From the NCBI GenBank assembly GCA_020866945.1, contig JAJBVW010000193.1:1-6821 (forward strand): DNA of 6,821 nucleotides, given 5' to 3'. A program made the translations under genes and the position numbers. Numbering within the stretch: the stretch's first letter is position 1; every line of letters begins with the position of its first letter. Origin of the DNA: Oscillospiraceae bacterium. GTDB lineage: Bacteria > Bacillota > Clostridia > Oscillospirales > Oscillospiraceae. Shown here in pieces: positions 1 to 6,739 of the stretch. The notes under the pieces are model-generated. The model was not told the origin of the DNA, ran no database searches, and saw nothing but the letters and a program-made list of their open reading frames with translations.

Positions 1-1
1 T

Positions 2-175
2 ACAGGTAAATCCACGTTTCTACAAATCGGAGGTCATTACATATTGTCTATGCCGGTGGCGAGTGGGATGCCAGCAAATACAGCAGCTTCATCCCGGACG
101 CGGACAACGTCATACCAATCACAGACGAGGAATATCTGGAGGACGACATCGTCTCCCGCCTGTGCCAGTGGCTGA
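2..175 (+). other. Out-of-frame tail of an unidentified upstream ORF with Walker A-like start
   Basis: Frame 2 is open from the window edge to a TGA at 173-175. Its first residues read T-G-K-S-T-F-L-Q-I-G-G-H-Y-I-L-S, resembling a P-loop (GKST) of an ATPase such as those in MutS- or SMC/ABC-like proteins. From about 46-49 onward the same DNA is pglX read in the wrong frame (low-complexity, S/T/R-rich translation), so any real protein would end in an unrelated tail of some 40 residues. This is seen directly in the sequence; the assignment to a P-loop protein rests on one short motif only and could be chance. It may be the 3' remnant of a gene joined to pglX by recombination. Confidence 0.3.
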
Positions 176-702
176 AGGTCGTCTATGGGGAAAGCACGCT
201 GGAGCAGAATCTGGACTTCATCGCCGATGCGCTGGGCAACAAGGGCGACACCAGCCGGGAGATTATCCGGAACTATTTCCTGAAGGACTTCTACGCCGAC
301 CACTGCAAGGTCTATCAGAAGCGGCCTATCTACTGGCTGTTCGACAGCGGCAAGCAGAACGGCTTCAAGGCGCTCATTTACATCCACCGCTACGACGCCA
401 ACACGATAGGCAACCTGCGCATCGACTACCTCCACCGGATGCAGCGCGTCTATGAGAGCGAGATAACCCGTATGCAGGACACCATAGACCACACCGACAC
501 CCCCCGCGAGATCGCCAAAGCTACAAAGCGCAGAGAAAAGCTCCAAAAGCAGCTCAAGGAGTGTCGTGAATACGACGAAAAAATCAGCCACCTGGCGTTG
601 GCTCGTATTGAGCTTGATTTGGACGATGGCGTGAAGGCGAACTACGAGAAGGCGCAGATTGCGCGGGATGGGAAGAAGTATCCAGTGCTGGGGAAGATTT
701 GA
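46..702 (+). pseudogene. pglX: 3' part of BREX-1 adenine DNA methyltransferase gene pglX, 5' end missing/disrupted
   Basis: PglX is the adenine-specific methyltransferase of type 1 BREX and marks host DNA so it is spared. Only about the last 218 codons are here. The frame contains family-typical stretches: YAGGEWD near 49-69, NVIPITDEEYLEDDIVSR near 106-159, LDFIADALGNKG, REIIRNYFLKDFY, and KRPIYWLFDSGKQNGFKALIYIHRYD near 322-399. A charged coiled-coil-like helix (about 439-590) and the ending GVKANY...PVLGKI follow. The methyltransferase core with its NPPY motif is absent, and the frame has a TAA at 7-9, before which nothing matches PglX. Full-length PglX is around 1,200 residues, so this is a fragment: a truncation, or the displaced half of an invertible, phase-variable pglX. 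No ATG lies near its start; the first in-frame ATG is at 439. A GGAGGT at 29-34 sits 8 nt before an in-frame ATT at 43. The family call is secure; whether it is expressed is unknown. Confidence 0.88.
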
Positions 703-708
703 GGAGGG
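703..708 (+). promoter_or_regulatory. Ribosome binding site deciding an ACG start for the HEPN gene
   Basis: GGAGGG follows the pglX TGA (700-702) directly and is 6 nt from the ACG at 715. The distance to the first ATG (739) is 30 nt, too far for normal use. No ATG, GTG or TTG lies in frame between the pglX stop and 739. The position right behind the pglX stop also suggests translational coupling. Confidence 0.65.
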
Positions 709-714
709 AGCAAC

Positions 715-1113
715 ACGAAACCGTATCAGAATTACTGCATGGCTCTTTCCAATTTACAGGAGGGACTTTCCCTGAACGAGCCATATAATATTGTAGAACA
801 AACTGGAATCGTCAGGCTGTTTGAGATATGCTTTGAGCAGTCGTGGAATATGATGAAGGAGCTGCTGGAGCGCGACAGGCGGTTCGAGAATAAGATTGGC
901 TCTCCCAGGGCCATCATCAAGATTGCCTATCAGTGCGACATGATAAAGGACGAGGAGCTGTGGCTGAATCTGCTGGGGGCGCGGAACATACTGGCCCACA
1001 CATACAGCGACGAGCAGGCGCTGGGCGTCATTCGAGCGTTGAAGGCCGAGTATATCCACGCATTTGAAGCGCTGAAGCTGGAAGTGGACGCGCACTGGAT
1101 CGAGGCGTTATGA
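715..1113 (+). CDS. HEPN-fold nucleotidyltransferase substrate-binding protein (HI0074 type), probable ACG start
   Basis: This is a small all-helical protein of the HI0074 / nucleotidyltransferase substrate-binding family. Family traits are the FEICFEQSW helix, the LLERD...NKIGSPRAIIK segment, and the motif RNILAHTY. That last string fits the HEPN motif R-x4-H-x-Y (R90, H95, Y97 counted from an ACG start at 715). In HEPN toxins such as HepT these residues form the RNase site, and the Tyr is the AMPylation target of the MntA nucleotidyltransferase antitoxin. HI0074-type members instead mainly partner a minimal nucleotidyltransferase, and ribonuclease activity here is inference. The first ATG is at 739 with no ribosome binding site. 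In contrast GGAGGG at 703-708 lies 6 nt before ACG at 715, and ACG adds KPYQNYC, matching how such proteins usually begin. The frame is open back to the pglX stop at 700-702. The gene overlaps pglZ by 4 bp (ATGA). If 739 is used instead, the product is 124 residues rather than 132. Confidence 0.85.
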   Translation, partial: TKPYQNYCMALSNLQEGLSLNEPYNIVEQTGIVRLFEICFEQSWNMMKELLERDRRFENKIGSPRAIIKIAYQCDMIKDEELWLNLLGARNILAHTYSDEQALGVIRALKAEYIHAFEALKLEVDAHWIEAL

Positions 1114-3638
1114 TGGCAGAGCTAAACCTACAACAAATCACAGACCGCTTAAACGCCGAGTTCGCCGGCGACACCCGGAAGCTGGTGTTCTGGTACGACG
1201 ACAACGCCGACTTTGCGGAGGAAATGCAGGACATGGTGCTGGATAACGCAAAGGTGCATTTCCTGCGCCCAGACAACCAGTTTTATACGAAGTATCTGCT
1301 GGAGCGTGAGGACGCCGATTCCAACTATCTTATCTATGCCCCCTTCCCCAAGCCGGACGTGCGGGATAACCATCTGGAGGACACGCTGCTGTACTCCCGG
1401 CGGTTTTATGCAACCCGAGCTTCTACAGTGTGCTATGACCTGGGCATTCATGAGCAATACAAGCCTATCATCGAGCGACACTCCAAATTCTTTGCCAGCA
1501 AGGAGCGGACGAAGCGGTTTTATGACCTGGCAATCGAGCGCTACAACGAGGAGACCATCCTGACGGGGCTTATCTGCGCCATTTGCAAAACGCGGGTCTG
1601 CTCCTTTGAGGCGGCTCTCCGGGTAATACTTACTGAGGGAGACCTGGAGGAAAGCGCCTATCTCGCGGAGATGGAGAAATACGATCTGACCGGGGCGTTC
1701 TGGAAGCTCTGCGAGCAGCAGTTCGGATACACAGACGCGGAGCCGACGCTGGAGAAATTGCTCGCGACGATGCTCGTGACCTATACGGACAAGTATGTCC
1801 AGGGGGCGCTGCCGAAGGCGTGGAATACCTTCGTGTCCCTCAAGCCAGGCAATATTATCGCGTTTCTGGACAGCCTCATGAACAGCGTGCTGTATCAGGA
1901 GAAATACGACGCCCTCTCCGACCGGGTGGCCGCGGGGCTGAATGTGCGCGCGGCCTTCTCCGCGATGCCGCCGGAGGAGCTGGTCGGGTGCGACACCTTC
2001 CGGGTGGTGGATGAGATCATCACAAAATGGCTGGCGGAGCGGCTCACGGCGGAGGACACCGGCGCGGCCCTGAACGGCCAGACCATCCCGCAGATTTGCG
2101 AGAGCCGGAGACGACTGCACTTCGGCCGGCAGAACGAGGACAGCTATCTCATGCTGGAGAGCGCCTACCAGCTCGTCTGCGCCGGCAATTACCGCAGCCC
2201 GGAGTGGTTCAAAAGCATCATCGAAGCATATAAAGAGAAGGACTGCCTGCTCGACCAGGAGTACCGGCATTTTTATTATTACTACGACCGCCTGGAGGAC
2301 ACGGCGGACTTCGAAGCGCTGCGGACGCTCGCGGAGAATATCTATACAAATGAATACCTGTCCGCCCTGCTGCCGCAGTGGAACGAGGGGCTTCAGGAGC
2401 CGGACAGCATTCTGGCCATGCCTTTACAGCGGAATTTCTTCATCCATTGCGTAGGGCCGGCCATGAGCAAGGAGCGCACTGTGGTGATTATATCGGACGC
2501 CATGCGCTATGAGGTGGGCCGGGAGCTGTTTTTGCGGATGCAGGACGACCCGAAGAGCACGGTGAAGCTGGATGCGATGCTCAGCGTTCTGCCCTCCTAT
2601 ACAAGGCTTGGCATGGCGGCGCTTCTCCCCCACCGCACGCTGACCATGACGGAGGATTATAAGATTCTCGCGGACGATACGCCGTGCGATTCCCTGGCCG
2701 GGCGGCAGACGGTATTGCAGCGCTATTGCGCCGACAGCGCCTGCGTCCAGTTCGATGAGATAAAAACGGCAAGCCGGGAAAAAATGCGCAGCGTGCTCTC
2801 CGGCAAGCAGGTGGTCTATATCTATCACAACCAGATAGACGCCCGCGGGGACAAGGCCAATACGGAGGACGAGGTCTTCGTCGCCTGCGAGGAGGCCATT
2901 GGGGAAATCATGGAGCTTATCCGGCGCATCTCCACCAGCGCCAACACGTATCGTTTCCTCGTGACCGCCGACCACGGGTTTATCTACAAGCGCGACAGGC
3001 TGACGGAGAGCCAGAAAATAGAAATAGAGAATAAAAATGCGTTTGTGAACCGCCGGTTTGTAGTTTCCGGAGAGCCGGTTTCCGGGGACGGCGTGCAGAG
3101 CATGAGCATGGGGCGCATATTGGGGAACGACGACGAAAGGGTCGTCTCCTTCCCTGTTGGAACCAGCGTGTTCAAGGTTCCCGGCGGCGGGGCCAATTAC
3201 GTCCACGGCGGCTCGTCGCCGCAGGAGATGATCGTGCCGGTGATAGACATCAAGATGGAGCGCGGCCACATGGAGACACGCCCGGCGCAGATCGCGCTTG
3301 TGTCCATGGTTCAGAAGATTACGATTCTCAGTGTCTCCCTGTACTTCATCCAGTCCGACGCCGTGACGGACACGGTTAAGGGGACGACCTACCGGCTATA
3401 TTTCATCTCCGGGGACGGCGAGCGCATCTCCAACGAGAATATCCTCACCGCGGACAGCCGGGAGCCTGACGCCTCCAAGCGCATGACCCGCCTGCGCTTC
3501 ACGTTTAAAAACCAGAAATATGACAGCAGCCGGCAATATTATCTCATCGCCTGCGATGAATCCACCGGCATGGAGGCTTGGCGGCATCCGGTCATCGTTG
3601 ACCTGGCGTTCGGAGACGATTTCGGCTTCGGGTTTTGA
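1110..3638 (+). CDS. pglZ: BREX-1 system phosphatase-fold protein PglZ (type A)
   Basis: PglZ is a core BREX protein of the alkaline phosphatase superfamily, needed for both host methylation and phage exclusion; its exact substrate is not settled in general. The 842-residue length is usual for type A. An N-terminal region (from about residue 1, FWYDDNADF near 28) with the segment NYLIYAPFPKPD is followed by a long helical middle. The PglZ domain begins around residue 455. Motifs with likely metal or catalytic residues are IISDAMRYE (D463), PSYTRLGMAALLP (T498, the likely nucleophile position), TADHGFIYKR (D621, H622) and YVHGGSSPQEM (H699). A beta-rich C-terminal domain ends at 842. All motif residues are intact, so it should be functional. 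Two ATGs are tandem (1110 and 1113); 1110 gives an ATGA overlap with the HEPN gene stop, indicating coupled translation. Residue roles are inferred from the superfamily. Confidence 0.96.
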   Translation: MMAELNLQQITDRLNAEFAGDTRKLVFWYDDNADFAEEMQDMVLDNAKVHFLRPDNQFYTKYLLEREDADSNYLIYAPFPKPDVRDNHLEDTLLYSRRFYATRASTVCYDLGIHEQYKPIIERHSKFFASKERTKRFYDLAIERYNEETILTGLICAICKTRVCSFEAALRVILTEGDLEESAYLAEMEKYDLTGAFWKLCEQQFGYTDAEPTLEKLLATMLVTYTDKYVQGALPKAWNTFVSLKPGNIIAFLDSLMNSVLYQEKYDALSDRVAAGLNVRAAFSAMPPEELVGCDTFRVVDEIITKWLAERLTAEDTGAALNGQTIPQICESRRRLHFGRQNEDSYLMLESAYQLVCAGNYRSPEWFKSIIEAYKEKDCLLDQEYRHFYYYYDRLEDTADFEALRTLAENIYTNEYLSALLPQWNEGLQEPDSILAMPLQRNFFIHCVGPAMSKERTVVIISDAMRYEVGRELFLRMQDDPKSTVKLDAMLSVLPSYTRLGMAALLPHRTLTMTEDYKILADDTPCDSLAGRQTVLQRYCADSACVQFDEIKTASREKMRSVLSGKQVVYIYHNQIDARGDKANTEDEVFVACEEAIGEIMELIRRISTSANTYRFLVTADHGFIYKRDRLTESQKIEIENKNAFVNRRFVVSGEPVSGDGVQSMSMGRILGNDDERVVSFPVGTSVFKVPGGGANYVHGGSSPQEMIVPVIDIKMERGHMETRPAQIALVSMVQKITILSVSLYFIQSDAVTDTVKGTTYRLYFISGDGERISNENILTADSREPDASKRMTRLRFTFKNQKYDSSRQYYLIACDESTGMEAWRHPVIVDLAFGDDFGFGF

Positions 3639-3674
3639 ATATAACTCATGAAACGATACGGGAGATGGTTATCA

Positions 3675-5738
3675 ATGGATGAATACACGGAAAAGGACGA
3701 CGCCCGCGCGGTTATCAAAAACAAGCTGCGCCAGTGCTTTGACGGCAGAATCGTCCGAAAGGATCTGACGAAAAAGATTAAGGAGGGGGCCAATGTCCCG
3801 GTCTATGTGCTGGAGTTCCTGCTGGGGCAGTATTGCAGCTCCGACGACGAGGACATCATTGCCGAGGGCGTGAAAAACGTGAAGCGCATCCTGGCGGACA
3901 ATTTCGTGCGCCCCGATGAGGCGCAGAAGATTATATCCACCCTCCGCCAGCGCGGGAGCTATACGGTGATCGACAAGCTCACCGTCACGCTGAACGTCCG
4001 GGATGACCGCTATGAGACGGAGTTCTCTAACCTGGGCATCAAGAAAATCCCAATCAGTGAGGACTATCCGACCAAATATGACCGGCTGCTCTGCGGCGGC
4101 ATCTGGTGCATCGTTCAGCTGGAGTATGAGTATATCGAGGAGGACAAGAAAAACGGCTCCCCCATCCGTATCCGCAGGCTGACGCCCATTCAGATGCCCC
4201 ACGTGGACATCGACGAGCTGAAGCAGGGCCGCAAGGCGTTCACAAAGGAAGAATGGATGGACGTCATGCTCCGCTCCATCGGCATGGAGCCGGACGCGCT
4301 GACCTATCGTGAGAAATGGCTGCTGCTTATCCGCATGATCCCCCTCGTGGAGAACAACTTTAACCTCTGCGAGCTGGGGCCGCGAAGCACGGGCAAATCC
4401 CATATTTACAAGGAAATCTCCCCGAACAGCATCCTGGTGTCCGGCGGTCAGACGACGGTGGCCAATCTCTTTTACAACATGGCCAGGAAGACCGTCGGCC
4501 TTGTGGGCCTGTGGGACTGCGTGGCCTTTGACGAGGTGGCCGGCATCAACTTCAAGGATAAAGACGGCATCCAGATTATGAAGGACTATATGGCCTCCGG
4601 CTCCTTCGCGAGAGGCAAGGAGGAAAAGGCCGCCTCCGCATCCATGGTGTTCGTGGGTAATATCAATCAGAGCGTGGATGTGTTATTGAAAACATCCAGC
4701 CTGTTTGACCCCTTCCCGCCGGAAATGGGACGGGACACGGCGTTTCTGGATCGTATCCACTGCTATATCCCCGGCTGGGAAATCCCCAAGTTCCGCCCGG
4801 AGCATTTTACGGACGACTACGGGTTTATCACCGATTATCTCTCCGAGTTTCTGCGGGAGCTGCGCAAGGAGCAGTATGGGGACGCCCTGGACAGGTATTT
4901 CCGTTTGGGCAAAAATCTGAACCAGCGCGACACCATCGCCGTGCGCAAGACGGTGGGCGGTCTTCTGAAGCTGATATACCCGGACGGCGAGTTCACCAAG
5001 GGGGAGCTGGAGGAGGTCTTGCAGCTTTCGCTTGAGATGCGCCGCCGCGTCAAGGAGCAGCTCAAAAAGCTGGGTGGTCTGGAGTTCTATGACGTCAATT
5101 TCTCCTACATAGACAACGAGACCTTTGAGGAGCACTATGTGTCCGTGCCGGAGCAGGGCGGCGGAAAGCTCATCCCGGAGGGGATGTGCAGCCCCGGACA
5201 GGTTTATACGGTATCCCGGGGAAAATCGGGGATGCTGGGCGTGTTCCGGCTGGAGAGCCAGATGCTGCCCGGAAACGGCAAGCTGGAATGCACGGGCATC
5301 GGCTCCGACCGGGGCTGCCGGGAGGCGACCAACACGGCGTTCAACTTCCTGAAGGCCAACGGCAGCCGGATAAGCGGCTCGATAAGCACGACCACGAAGG
5401 ATTATATCATCAACTATCAGGACTTGCAGGGCATCGGCATGACCAGCCGGCTTGCCCTTCCCACGCTCATCGCCATATGCTCCATCGCGCTGGGAAAGCC
5501 GGCGCTGAGCAGTCTGGCCGTCCTGGGGGAAATCAGCATCAGCGGCACCATGATGAAGGTGGACGAGCTTGCCAATGCGCTTCAGGTATGCGTGGACAGC
5601 GGCGCGAGGAAGGTGCTGCTCCCCATGACCTCCGCCGCCGACCTGGGGACTGTCCCGGCCGATCTCATAAGCTGCTTTAACCTGATTTTCTACAGCAGTG
5701 CGGAGGACGCCGTGTTCAAGGCGCTGGGCGTGGAATAA
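3675..5738 (+). CDS. brxL: BREX-1 AAA+ ATPase with Lon-like C-terminal domain, BrxL
   Basis: BrxL is the type 1 BREX phage-restriction factor, an AAA+ DNA-binding ATPase that forms ring or barrel multimers. The product is 687 residues from ATG 3675, close to the family norm. In order: a conserved N-terminal segment (IVRKDLTKKIKEGANVPVYVLEFLLG), a middle domain, then the AAA+ module with Walker A GPRSTGKS (235-242, K241) and Walker B LWDCVAFDE (D286, E287). A sensor-like FVGNIN and FLDRIHCYIPGW with a possible arginine finger follow. The Lon-like domain covers roughly 560-687 and ends in VFKALGVE. Start choice: an in-frame ATG at 3648 would add nine residues but has no ribosome binding site. 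ATG 3675 has GGAG at 3661-3664 (10 nt away) and gives an N-terminus shaped like other BrxL proteins. The gap to pglZ is 36 bp. The Lon Ser and Lys positions appear substituted (see findings), so proteolysis is doubtful. Confidence 0.96.
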   Translation: MDEYTEKDDARAVIKNKLRQCFDGRIVRKDLTKKIKEGANVPVYVLEFLLGQYCSSDDEDIIAEGVKNVKRILADNFVRPDEAQKIISTLRQRGSYTVIDKLTVTLNVRDDRYETEFSNLGIKKIPISEDYPTKYDRLLCGGIWCIVQLEYEYIEEDKKNGSPIRIRRLTPIQMPHVDIDELKQGRKAFTKEEWMDVMLRSIGMEPDALTYREKWLLLIRMIPLVENNFNLCELGPRSTGKSHIYKEISPNSILVSGGQTTVANLFYNMARKTVGLVGLWDCVAFDEVAGINFKDKDGIQIMKDYMASGSFARGKEEKAASASMVFVGNINQSVDVLLKTSSLFDPFPPEMGRDTAFLDRIHCYIPGWEIPKFRPEHFTDDYGFITDYLSEFLRELRKEQYGDALDRYFRLGKNLNQRDTIAVRKTVGGLLKLIYPDGEFTKGELEEVLQLSLEMRRRVKEQLKKLGGLEFYDVNFSYIDNETFEEHYVSVPEQGGGKLIPEGMCSPGQVYTVSRGKSGMLGVFRLESQMLPGNGKLECTGIGSDRGCREATNTAFNFLKANGSRISGSISTTTKDYIINYQDLQGIGMTSRLALPTLIAICSIALGKPALSSLAVLGEISISGTMMKVDELANALQVCVDSGARKVLLPMTSAADLGTVPADLISCFNLIFYSSAEDAVFKALGVE

Positions 5739-5743
5739 TACCG

Positions 5744-5753
5744 GGAGGAGGGG
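5744..5753 (+). promoter_or_regulatory. Ribosome binding site fixing a GTG start
   Basis: A GGAGGAGGGG run lies just after the brxL stop (5736-5738) and ends 7 nt before GTG 5761; the second GGAGG (5747-5751) has a 9-nt spacer. It selects GTG 5761 over an in-frame ATG at 5698, which lies inside brxL with no such site and would force a 41-bp overlap. Confidence 0.75.
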
Positions 5754-5760
5754 CATTTCC

Positions 5761-6681
5761 GTGTCAAAGCATAAGCGAAGCTCATCACACAGGCGTCATA
5801 AGAGCAACAAATGCCCGGAGCCGTTCAACACCCTGATCGACCTGGCTGGCGGGCTTGCCATGGCCGCCATCGCGGGTCGCATGGAAAAGAAGCATCATTA
5901 TGCGGAACGGGGCAAGATCAATCCCTATGGGGTTTCCGCCTTCGGCATCGCCACGGGCAGGATGAAAAGCACGGAGGACATCCTAAGAACAGGCGCTGTT
6001 CTTGGCGCCCTGGGTTCCTTTGACGACGAGACTGCTGCGAGAGATGATGAGCTGTTCTCAGTCAGTGCTTTTGTACACGAAAACGATAACCGTTACGCCT
6101 GGCGGCTCAACTGCGAGGATGGCTCGGCGTACGGTATTTCCCCGGAGGATTATGAAACCCGCGGCGAATACAACGAAGCCCTCCACCGGGAAAAATACGC
6201 GTGGCGCGAATTTTGCGAAGACGGCTCGGAATACGGTCTCGACCCGAAGGATTATGAAACGGCGGAGGAATTCGAGACTGCCCTGGAGCGAGCAAGAGCT
6301 TGCGTTTACAATGACAGCGACGATTCCGACAGCCCCATGGCTGACTGTAGCACCCCTTCCCCCGCAAATCCTGCGAATGACAGCGAATCCGCTGCGCCTT
6401 CACAGCCAGGCACACCAGAAGCTGCGGATGCAAATATCGACCCATTTGCTGACGATGATTTTCACGTCTATGTCTACTGCAAGGTGAGGGTGAACCCTTC
6501 CGGTGCAGAAATCTATTATCGTACAGAGGATCACTCCCTTCGCAAGGGCGATAAGGTGCTGGTGCCCGACCCCGTCAGCGGGGAGGGCAAAACAGGTGAA
6601 ATCGTGACCGTAGAATACCATATGAGATTCTCCGTCCCGACGCCGGTTGAGGAAACGCCGATGATTCTCGCAAAGATATGA
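5761..6681 (+). CDS. Uncharacterised protein with two 34-residue repeats, downstream of brxL
   Basis: I do not recognise a named family. The product is 306 residues from GTG 5761. The N-terminus is basic (SKHKRSSSHRRHKSNK), followed by a short apolar stretch (TLIDLAGGLAMAAIAG, about 23-38), too short and too near charged residues to be a clear membrane segment. NPYGVSAFGIATGRMKSTED and a Gly/Ala segment follow. Residues 112-145 and 146-179 are two tandem copies of a module of the form YAWR-x2-CEDGS-x-YG-x2-P-x-DYET...AL. Residues about 180-233 form an acidic S/P/A/D-rich linker. Residues 234-306 look like a compact beta-rich domain (HVYVYCKVRV, IYYRTEDHSLRKGDKVLVPDP, GKTGEIVTVEYH), reminiscent of domains that begin with a 'GDkVlVP' strand in other Firmicute hypothetical proteins. 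It follows brxL by 22 bp on the same strand, so co-transcription with BREX is likely; a defence role is only inferred from that. It is intact, with no sign of frameshift. Confidence 0.85.
   Translation: MSKHKRSSSHRRHKSNKCPEPFNTLIDLAGGLAMAAIAGRMEKKHHYAERGKINPYGVSAFGIATGRMKSTEDILRTGAVLGALGSFDDETAARDDELFSVSAFVHENDNRYAWRLNCEDGSAYGISPEDYETRGEYNEALHREKYAWREFCEDGSEYGLDPKDYETAEEFETALERARACVYNDSDDSDSPMADCSTPSPANPANDSESAAPSQPGTPEAADANIDPFADDDFHVYVYCKVRVNPSGAEIYYRTEDHSLRKGDKVLVPDPVSGEGKTGEIVTVEYHMRFSVPTPVEETPMILAKI
6094..6297 (+). repeat. Two tandem 102-bp coding repeats (34 residues each)
   Basis: Units 6094-6195 and 6196-6297 are exactly 34 codons each and encode modules identical at about 20 of 34 positions. 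Shared residues are YAWR, CEDGS, YG, P, DYET, E and AL. The DNA has diverged more than a recent duplication would, mainly at third positions, so this looks like an old protein-module duplication under selection. Confidence 0.9.
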
Positions 6682-6705
6682 TATAACCGCAACATATAAG
6701 GGGTC

Positions 6706-6726
6706 GGAGAAGGATATATATTCTCC
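6706..6726. terminator. Weak hairpin after the last + strand gene
   Basis: GGAGAA (6706-6711) pairs with TTCTCC (6721-6726) around a 9-nt loop, 25 bp after the stop at 6679-6681. A second 6-bp stem, GAGGAA (6744-6749) with TTCCTC (6758-6763), follows. No clean T-run follows either stem; only a GTTTTA lies at 6737-6742. Rho-independent termination is possible but not well supported, and the stems could serve either strand between convergent genes. Confidence 0.3.
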
Positions 6727-6739
6727 TCCAGCCTCTGTT

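Noticed and set aside
1..48. 3' end of a group II intron as the cause of the pglX break
   Set aside because: No domain V or VI hairpin or bulged-A pattern is visible in the 48 bases available, although the stretch is too short to exclude it fully.
63..455. Plus-strand frame-3 open frame of 130 codons
   Set aside because: It is an out-of-frame reading of pglX, rich in H, R, Q and G with no domain.
37..591. Minus-strand open frame of 184 codons opposite the pglX fragment
   Set aside because: Its composition (V/L/A/D-rich) mirrors the pglX codons, and the + strand frame has clear PglX motifs.
1149..2270. Minus-strand open frame of 373 codons opposite pglZ
   Set aside because: Antisense to the conserved pglZ N-terminal half, no ribosome binding site or recognisable domain.
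3648..3674. Earlier ATG for brxL adding nine residues
   Set aside because: No ribosome binding site precedes it; GGAG at 3661-3664 and the family-like N-terminus favour ATG 3675.
4683..5756. Long minus-strand open frame of 357 codons opposite brxL
   Set aside because: It lies wholly over conserved BrxL AAA+ and Lon-like motifs; the open frame is a by-product of GC-rich codon bias and its translation looks like no protein family.
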